DNA of 64,000 nt. Origin: Methanomassiliicoccaceae archaeon UBA370 (GTDB lineage: Archaea > Thermoplasmatota > Thermoplasmata > Methanomassiliicoccales > Methanomethylophilaceae). Positions 59,199-64,000 of this stretch are shown here, piece after piece (position 1 is the stretch's first letter; each line of letters starts with the position of its first letter). The position numbers were made by a program, and so were the translations under genes. Location: positions 62,001-126,000 of the forward strand of contig DAUY01000002.1 of assembly GCA_002505345.1 (NCBI GenBank), written 5' to 3'. The notes under the pieces are model-generated. The model was not told the origin of the DNA, did no database searches, and saw only the letters and a program-made list of their open reading frames with translations.

Positions 59199-59290
59199 GC
59201 GTTCCGATTCGCACGGTGGATTATCAAAGTTGCTACTCATGAGACAAGCAAAGGTTAAACGATGGACTCCTATCCAGAACGGAGGATATA

Positions 59291-59863
59291 ATGGACGTTC
59301 TTGGTGCCGTCGGATTGATGCTCGTGGGACTCTGGGTGTTTCTGCCCGCCATGCTGCCAAACTCCGCAGCAGTCGTGTTCGGCGGCGGCGCAAAGATGGA
59401 TTTCGGAAAATCCTGGAGGGGCAAAAGGATATTCGGGGACGGAAAATCCTGGAGGGGCTTCTTCGGAGGGGCGTTCTCCGGAATAGCCTTAGGTCTTATT
59501 CTGATAGGGATATCCCATATATTCGATCCCGTCGACCACTGGGGATACGGCCCGTTCTGGCAGTGCGCGGGCATAGCATGCACGCTTTCGTTCGGGGCGG
59601 TCCTCGGGGACCTGTGCGGGGCATTCATAAAACGCAGGCTGGGAATGGAAAGGGGACAAAAGGCGCCCGGACTGGACCAGTACGATTTCGTCGCGGGGGC
59701 ACTGCTTCTTACGGCTCTGTTCTTTCCTGGATGGATATATTCGACATATATCGAAGGATGGAACATACTGGCACTCATATTCCTTATTCTGATAATGTTC
59801 GGAATACACAGGATCGTCAACATAGTCGGATTCAAGGCCGGCCTCAAGAAAGAACCATGGTGA
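59291..59863 (+). CDS. carS: CDP-archaeol synthase
   Basis: Activates unsaturated archaeol phosphate with CTP before head-group attachment. 190 residues (DUF46/CarS) with about five membrane helices. The cytoplasmic loop carries KMDFGKSWRGKRIFGDGKSWRGFFGG-type signature (GKSWRG occurs twice), GDLCGAFIKRRLGMERG and LDQYDF. Shine-Dalgarno ggagg is 5-6 nt before ATG 59291; a TATA-like gttaaac precedes it. Completes the lipid set with idsA and GGR. The DNA contains a 19-bp exact direct repeat (59404-59422 and 59440-59458). Confidence 0.92.
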   Translation: MDVLGAVGLMLVGLWVFLPAMLPNSAAVVFGGGAKMDFGKSWRGKRIFGDGKSWRGFFGGAFSGIALGLILIGISHIFDPVDHWGYGPFWQCAGIACTLSFGAVLGDLCGAFIKRRLGMERGQKAPGLDQYDFVAGALLLTALFFPGWIYSTYIEGWNILALIFLILIMFGIHRIVNIVGFKAGLKKEPW

Positions 59864-60402
59864 CAAAAATGGGAGAAATGTCGAAAGCACTGATAGACTG
59901 CGGGGCACTGCAGTTCGGAGACTTCACTCTTGCATCGGGAGCAAAAAGCACGTACTACATAGACATCAAAAAAGCGAGCACTAACCCGAAGGTGCTGAAG
60001 CTCATAGCCCGGTTGATGGCTTCCAAGGTGTCGGAGCTCGGGTACCGCCCAGACAGAATAGCCGGCGTAGTCCTGGGGTCTATACCTCTGGCCGCCGCCC
60101 TTTCACTGGAGACGGGCATCCCGTTCGTGATGGTCCGAAAGGAGAAGAAGGACCATGGCACGGGGAAGCTTATCGAAGGGGACCTGGAGGAAGGGGACCG
60201 CGTGCTGGTGGTCGAGGACGTGATCACCACGGCCGGTTCCAGCATCTCCGCCATAGCAACCATACGCGAGGCGGGCGGCGTGGTCACCGACGTAGTTTCC
60301 GTCATCGACCGTCAGGGAGGCGGCTCGGAGAACCTCTCCGGAGCGGGAGCTGTGTTGAGGCCGCTGGTCAAAGCCTCTGAGATACTGGAGGGCCGCGCTT
60401 GA
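59857..60402 (+). CDS. pyrE: Orotate phosphoribosyltransferase
   Basis: Makes orotidine 5'-phosphate from orotate and PRPP. 181 residues: ALQFGDFTLASGAKSTYYID, GVVLGSIPLAAALS, VRKEKKDHGTGKLIEGDL and the PRPP motif VLVVEDVITTAGSS. Starts at ATG 59857, overlapping the carS stop region; GTG 59860 (GTGA with the stop) or ATG 59869 are also possible. Overlaps udg (TTGA). Confidence 0.94.
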   Translation: MVTKMGEMSKALIDCGALQFGDFTLASGAKSTYYIDIKKASTNPKVLKLIARLMASKVSELGYRPDRIAGVVLGSIPLAAALSLETGIPFVMVRKEKKDHGTGKLIEGDLEEGDRVLVVEDVITTAGSSISAIATIREAGGVVTDVVSVIDRQGGGSENLSGAGAVLRPLVKASEILEGRA

Positions 60403-60938
60403 GGCCTCCGACCGACTGCACGCTCTGCCCTCTGTGCTCGGGAAGGACGAATATCGTCCTCCCCAGCGGGGACCCCTCGTCGGGGATAGCCTTCGTCGGC
60501 GAGGCTCCCGGCGAATCCGAAGACCTCCAGGGCAGACCGTTCGTGGGCAGGTCAGGAAAGATACTGGACAAGATGATGGCCGAAGAGGGCCTCGACCGGT
60601 CCAGGGTCATGATAACAAACACGGTCAAATGCCGTCCGCCCAAGAACAGGGACCCGACGAAAGAGGAGATGGCCGCATGCAGGAAGTTTTTGGACAGCGA
60701 ACTGTCCCAGTGCAGGATAGTCATAGGGTTGGGCAAATCCGCATGCAGGGACCTCCTGGGATACGAGGGCAGGATGGGCGAGATAGCAAACAAGCGGATA
60801 TCGGTCGAGATCGGCGGCAAGGATACCGTTTTCATACCGACGTATCATCCTGCCGCCTGCATATACAGCAAAGAGGCGAGGGCAGGGCTCAGAGAGACGA
60901 TAAGGACCGCGAGGGAAGAGCTTGAAGCTGGGAACTGA
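60399..60938 (+). CDS. udg: Uracil-DNA glycosylase, family 4
   Basis: Removes uracil from DNA. 179 residues: N-terminal Cys pair CTLCPLC, GEAPGESEDLQGRPFVGRSG (family-4 active-site block), NTVKCRPPKNRDPTKEE with the third and fourth Cys for a 4Fe-4S cluster (KC ... AAC), and HPAA near the C-terminus. TTG 60399 overlaps the pyrE stop as TTGA. Overlaps the HAD phosphatase gene by 17 bp. Confidence 0.93.
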   Translation: MRPPTDCTLCPLCSGRTNIVLPSGDPSSGIAFVGEAPGESEDLQGRPFVGRSGKILDKMMAEEGLDRSRVMITNTVKCRPPKNRDPTKEEMAACRKFLDSELSQCRIVIGLGKSACRDLLGYEGRMGEIANKRISVEIGGKDTVFIPTYHPAACIYSKEARAGLRETIRTAREELEAGN

Positions 60939-61701
60939 CGTCGCCGGCGTAATGCTGGACATGGACGGTACGGTCTACCACGGAGACCAACCCGTGGAAG
61001 GCGCCTCCCGGTTCGTGGCGCGCCTCAGGGAGGCAGGGATACCTTTCGCGTTCATAACGAACAATTCTTCCCATACGCGCGGCTTCTACTACCGGAGGCT
61101 CAGCAGCATGGGCTTCGATATTTCCGAGGACGAGATAATCACATCCGCGACCGCCACGGCAAGATATCTGAGGGAGTCCCGTCCCGGCGCCCGCATATTC
61201 CTTTTGGCGTCCCCCGAAGTGAGGGAAGAGATCGTTTCATACGGCGTCGATGTCACAGACGAAAGGCCGGACACGGTGCTGCTCACTTTCGACCGGACAA
61301 TATGCTACGACAGGATAAACAGGGCATACCATCTGATCGCTTCGGGAGCCGAGCTCATAGCCACCCACCCGGACGACCTGTGCCCGACCGAAGACTTCTA
61401 CGATGTAGACATCGGCCCCTTCATCAGGCTTTTCGAGTCTCTGACCGGCAAAAAGGCCACAGTCATCGGCAAGCCCAACCGCCTGATGCTGGAAATGGCC
61501 GCGAAGGTCATGAACGCGGACCCTTCCAAGACGATCATGATCGGAGACCGCCTCTACACGGACATAAGGATGGCCCGCGATGCGGGAATACGCTCGGTCC
61601 TGGTCCTCACGGGGGAGACGTCAGAGGATGATCTGGTCTCGTCGGAGATAAAACCCGATCACGTGGTCCCTTCCGTCGCAGAAATCGATATTTTTCCCTA
61701 A
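60922..61701 (+). CDS. HAD-superfamily IIA sugar-phosphatase-like hydrolase
   Basis: NagD/4-nitrophenylphosphatase-like HAD enzyme. 259 residues: MLDMDGTVYHGDQPVEGA (catalytic Asp pair), FITNNSSHT, VIGKPNRLMLEMAAKVM and MIGDRLYTDIRMARDAG. The chosen start is TTG 60922, 5 nt after GAGGGA (60911-60916). Substrate unknown; family members hydrolyse ribonucleotides, glycerol or sugar phosphates. Confidence 0.86.
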   Translation: MKLGTDVAGVMLDMDGTVYHGDQPVEGASRFVARLREAGIPFAFITNNSSHTRGFYYRRLSSMGFDISEDEIITSATATARYLRESRPGARIFLLASPEVREEIVSYGVDVTDERPDTVLLTFDRTICYDRINRAYHLIASGAELIATHPDDLCPTEDFYDVDIGPFIRLFESLTGKKATVIGKPNRLMLEMAAKVMNADPSKTIMIGDRLYTDIRMARDAGIRSVLVLTGETSEDDLVSSEIKPDHVVPSVAEIDIFP

Positions 61702-61736
61702 AGAAGGCGCTCAGAGATGTGCCAGGGATAATTGTA

Positions 61737-61837
61737 TTTAAATATTATCTAAGACATTTAATACTGTTCGTACTCGAACAAATGGGGATGCACAGTAGGC
61801 GCGTATAGCGCCGACGTTGCCCGGCGCGGGGTGTGAC
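61737..61837 (+). promoter_or_regulatory. Structured leader of smc
   Basis: The spacer before smc holds a TATA-like atttaaatatt (61737-61747). Downstream are two perfect hairpins: TGTTCG-tact-CGAACA (61765-61780) and GGCGC-gtata-GCGCC (61798-61812). A GC-rich segment with GGGGTG (61828-61833) then lies 4 nt before the GTG start. The leader of about 70 nt contrasts with the leaderless neighbours. No tRNA or known riboswitch is recognised. Confidence 0.4.
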
Positions 61838-64000
61838 GTGTACTTAAAGCAAGTGGAGATGGAGAATTTCAAATCGTTCGGCGGTAAACTGATAGTGCCG
61901 CTGATGGAAGGCTATACAGCGATAACGGGTCCCAACGGCTCGGGGAAGTCCAACATCACCGACGCGATACTGTTCGTGTTGGGGCCTAAGAGTTCCAAGG
62001 CGGTCAGGGCCGGACGGTTGACCGACCTGATATTCGACGGGGGCAAGACCAAGAACAAGGCGAGCTTCATGACGGTCTCGCTGGTCTTCGACAACTCCGA
62101 CCGCATGATGCCTTGGGACGACGACATCGTCCGCCTTACAAGGATGGTCCGCTTCAACGATGCGAAGACCGACTACTACTCGTACTTCTATGTCAACGAC
62201 CGCAAATCCGCAATGTCCGAATTCGAAGACCTTCTCACCAAGGCCAGGATAAGCGCCGACGGATACAACCTGGTCCAACAGGGCGACGTCACGAAGATAG
62301 TCCAGATGGGGACGGTGGAGAGAAGGAGGATCCTCGACGGGATCTCGGGGATCGCCAGCTTCGACCAGGACATCGAGAACGCCGCCGTCGAGAGGTCGGA
62401 GGCGGAGACTAACCTGGACCGCATCAATATCGTCCTCGAGGAGCTCGAGAACCAGATAAGGCAGCTCGAGAAAGACCGGGAGGATGCCAGAAAGTACTTG
62501 GATGCCCAGTCCCGCCTGGAGATGTCCAAGGCCCAGCTCACTCACAGGCAGATGCAGATAGAGGAGTCCAAGCGCGAAGGGTTCCAGAACCAGATAAGGC
62601 AGCTCGACGAAGAGATCGCAAAGCTAAGGGAAAGGAAGCTTCAGATAAGGTCCGAATACGCCGAGAACGAGAACGCCATCGTACGTAAGGACGAAGAGAT
62701 CAGTGCCAAGGTGGGCCCGGAGTACAAAGAGCTCAAGGGCAGGATAGAGGCCGTAAAAATCAAGATCGCGACCCAGAAGGCCCGCATCGAATCCATTCAG
62801 GAAGATATCTCGGGGCAGGTCGCATACCGTGAATCCATCGAGGAATCCATATCGGAGAACGAAAACACTTCGAAGGACCTGAACAATTCGCTCGACGACG
62901 TAAAAATAGCGATAGAGCAGGCCGAGGAGAAGCTCGTTCCGGCCAAGGCCGAGGACGAGAAGATCCGCAGGCAGATGGCCGAGCACGGCGGGGAGCACAC
63001 CGAACTTCAGAACGCTCTCGCCGAACTCGAAGACAAGATAGATTCGAAAGGGGCGGAAGAGCACGAGGCCCAGGTGGCCGCGGCGAAGGCGGAGAGCCTG
63101 GCCGAGGAAGGGGCACGTGCGCTCGCCTCGATGGACGAGAGGATACAGTCGGCCTCCTTCGACATAAAGGACGCAGAATGGAACCTCCAGCAGGTCAAAC
63201 AGGAGAACGGGGCGCCCACGGTCGAAGAATTCTCCAGGAAGATCCTGGAGGCAAAGAGGAAAGAGGCCGAGATGGAGAGGCAGGAGTCCGAGCTGAACGA
63301 TGCCATACGCAGGCTCGACTCCGAATACGGGCGCCTTTCTGCCGAGAAGAAAGTGTCCGAAAACATGAACCGCGGAAGCACGGCAGTATCTGCGATACTC
63401 GCCCTGAGGGACAAACGCAAAATGGCCGGAATCCATGGGACGGTGCAGGAACTTGCGACGGTGGACCAGCAGTACGAGACCGCTGTTTCCGTTGCCGCCG
63501 GCGGCAAGATGACCGCGGTGGTCGTGGACGACGACGAGGTTGCCGCGGAGGCCATAAGCTTCCTGAAGAGCAACAAGCTCGGCCGCGTGACGTTCCTTCC
63601 CCTGACGAAGATGATCGGAGGAAAGCCGAGGGCAAAGGCCATCATGGCCGTCAAATCATCTGAAGGATATGCAATAGACCTGATAAAATTCGATCCGAGA
63701 TACCAGGATGTATTCTGGTATGTCATGGGCGACACGCTCGTCATGAAGGACCTGGGCGCCGCCCGCGCCATAATGGGCGGCATAAGGATGGTCACGATGC
63801 AGGGCGAGCTGATCGAGGCTTCGGGTGCGATGGTGGGCGGCACTCTAAGACAGGATGCCGTGATGAAGTTCGGCGCTTCCTCCGAATCGGACCTGGAAGA
63901 GGTCGGAAGGAAGCTGGGAGAGGCCAACGATGCCCTGGACGCCCTCAGAGGTCAGATGAGGGCGGTGCGCGAAGAGATCCGCAGGCTCGACGACGAGATG
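61838..64000 (+). CDS. smc: Chromosome segregation protein SMC, N-terminal part (3' end outside the window)
   Basis: SMC ATPase for chromosome organisation. 721 codons visible. N-terminal head with YLKQVEMENFKSFGGK and Walker A GPNGSGKSN (31-39). A coiled coil runs from about 170-510. The hinge (from about residue 525) reads KMAGIHGTVQELATVDQQYE, AVSVAAGGKM, and later ASGAMVGG. The second half (C-terminal coil and Walker B head) lies beyond 64000. The GTG at 61838 is the only good start. No MukB-like or ScpA gene is in the window. Confidence 0.94.
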   Translation, partial: MYLKQVEMENFKSFGGKLIVPLMEGYTAITGPNGSGKSNITDAILFVLGPKSSKAVRAGRLTDLIFDGGKTKNKASFMTVSLVFDNSDRMMPWDDDIVRLTRMVRFNDAKTDYYSYFYVNDRKSAMSEFEDLLTKARISADGYNLVQQGDVTKIVQMGTVERRRILDGISGIASFDQDIENAAVERSEAETNLDRINIVLEELENQIRQLEKDREDARKYLDAQSRLEMSKAQLTHRQMQIEESKREGFQNQIRQLDEEIAKLRERKLQIRSEYAENENAIVRKDEEISAKVGPEYKELKGRIEAVKIKIATQKARIESIQEDISGQVAYRESIEESISENENTSKDLNNSLDDVKIAIEQAEEKLVPAKAEDEKIRRQMAEHGGEHTELQNALAELEDKIDSKGAEEHEAQVAAAKAESLAEEGARALASMDERIQSASFDIKDAEWNLQQVKQENGAPTVEEFSRKILEAKRKEAEMERQESELNDAIRRLDSEYGRLSAEKKVSENMNRGSTAVSAILALRDKRKMAGIHGTVQELATVDQQYETAVSVAAGGKMTAVVVDDDEVAAEAISFLKSNKLGRVTFLPLTKMIGGKPRAKAIMAVKSSEGYAIDLIKFDPRYQDVFWYVMGDTLVMKDLGAARAIMGGIRMVTMQGELIEASGAMVGGTLRQDAVMKFGASSESDLEEVGRKLGEANDALDALRGQMRAVREEIRRLDDEM

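Noticed and set aside
61765..61780. TGTTCGTACTCGAACA looks like part of a tRNA T-arm
   Set aside because: No acceptor, D or anticodon stem can be folded around it, and the loop is 4 nt rather than 7. It is a simple hairpin in the smc leader.
1..64000. CRISPR array, insertion sequence, prophage or tRNA genes
   Set aside because: No regularly spaced repeats, transposase or integrase motif, or tRNA fold was found. Gene content is core metabolism and information processing throughout.

Overview
The window (about 57% G+C by eye) comes from a methanogenic archaeon, most likely of the order Methanomassiliicoccales (Thermoplasmatota). The evidence is an Fpo-type complex I operon without FpoF or FpoO, a methanogenesis marker 11 protein, HdrB/HdrC-type proteins, a tetrahydrofolate FolD, archaeal information-processing genes (PAN, RPA, PCNA, TFS, Csl4, Rpo6, XPD, MBF1, Nob1, SMC) and archaeal ether-lipid genes. 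Of about 65 complete genes, only one (the RNase III gene) ends in TAG. That fits a lineage that decodes TAG as pyrrolysine, although no pyl gene lies here. I see no rRNA, tRNA, CRISPR array, insertion sequence or prophage, so this looks like core chromosome.

Layout. 1-8.8 kb: riboflavin kinase (cut by the window edge), two small membrane proteins, a GPN GTPase, PAN, MBF1, a DUF2240-like protein, rpoK-rpsB-MEMO, and an RPA/RPA-associated operon. 8.9-16.5 kb: purP, a class I aminotransferase, a serine pathway pair (class V aminotransferase + serA), an unknown gene, XPD and a small Cys protein. 16.5-18.5 kb (minus): METTL5-like methyltransferase, Csl4, a 53-residue coiled coil and a THUMP-less ThiI-like protein in one overlapping operon. 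18.7-25.5 kb: a GltB-like FMN protein, purH, HdrC-HdrB, and (minus) aCPSF2-nadC. 25.7-34.9 kb: two membrane proteins of unknown role, TFS-PCNA, split transketolase, transaldolase, a geranylgeranyl-reductase-like flavoprotein, a Trm5/Taw2-type enzyme and an unknown 501-residue protein. 35-39.2 kb: RNase III, then a tight operon for the archaeal AMP (pentose bisphosphate) pathway: ribose-1,5-bisphosphate isomerase, form III RuBisCO and AMP phosphorylase. 39.2-45.9 kb: polysaccharide deacetylase, folD-tpt1-mmp11, uppS plus a B12-binding radical SAM enzyme, and proC. 46-56.5 kb: fpoABCDHIJJKLMN. 56.7-64 kb: GGPP synthase, geranylgeranyl reductase, Nob1, CDP-archaeol synthase, pyrE-udg-HAD phosphatase, and SMC (cut by the window edge).

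How the genes connect: purP and purH together supply the last purine steps. The AMP pathway, split transketolase and transaldolase link nucleotide ribose to central carbon. idsA, two GGR paralogues, carS, uppS and perhaps the B12 radical SAM enzyme build membrane isoprenoids. The Fpo complex is the proton-translocating respiratory module, and HdrBC belongs to heterodisulfide metabolism.

Expression: first genes of transcription units mostly show a TATA-like element centred about 27 nt before the start codon (leaderless mRNA), while internal genes use Shine-Dalgarno sites or 1-11 nt overlaps. Two genes (purH and the ThiI-like gene) appear to start at CTG. The most interesting observations are the CTG starts, a four-cluster FpoI, a membrane-anchored degenerate nuclease-fold protein, the lone amber stop, and the B12 radical SAM enzyme beside uppS.
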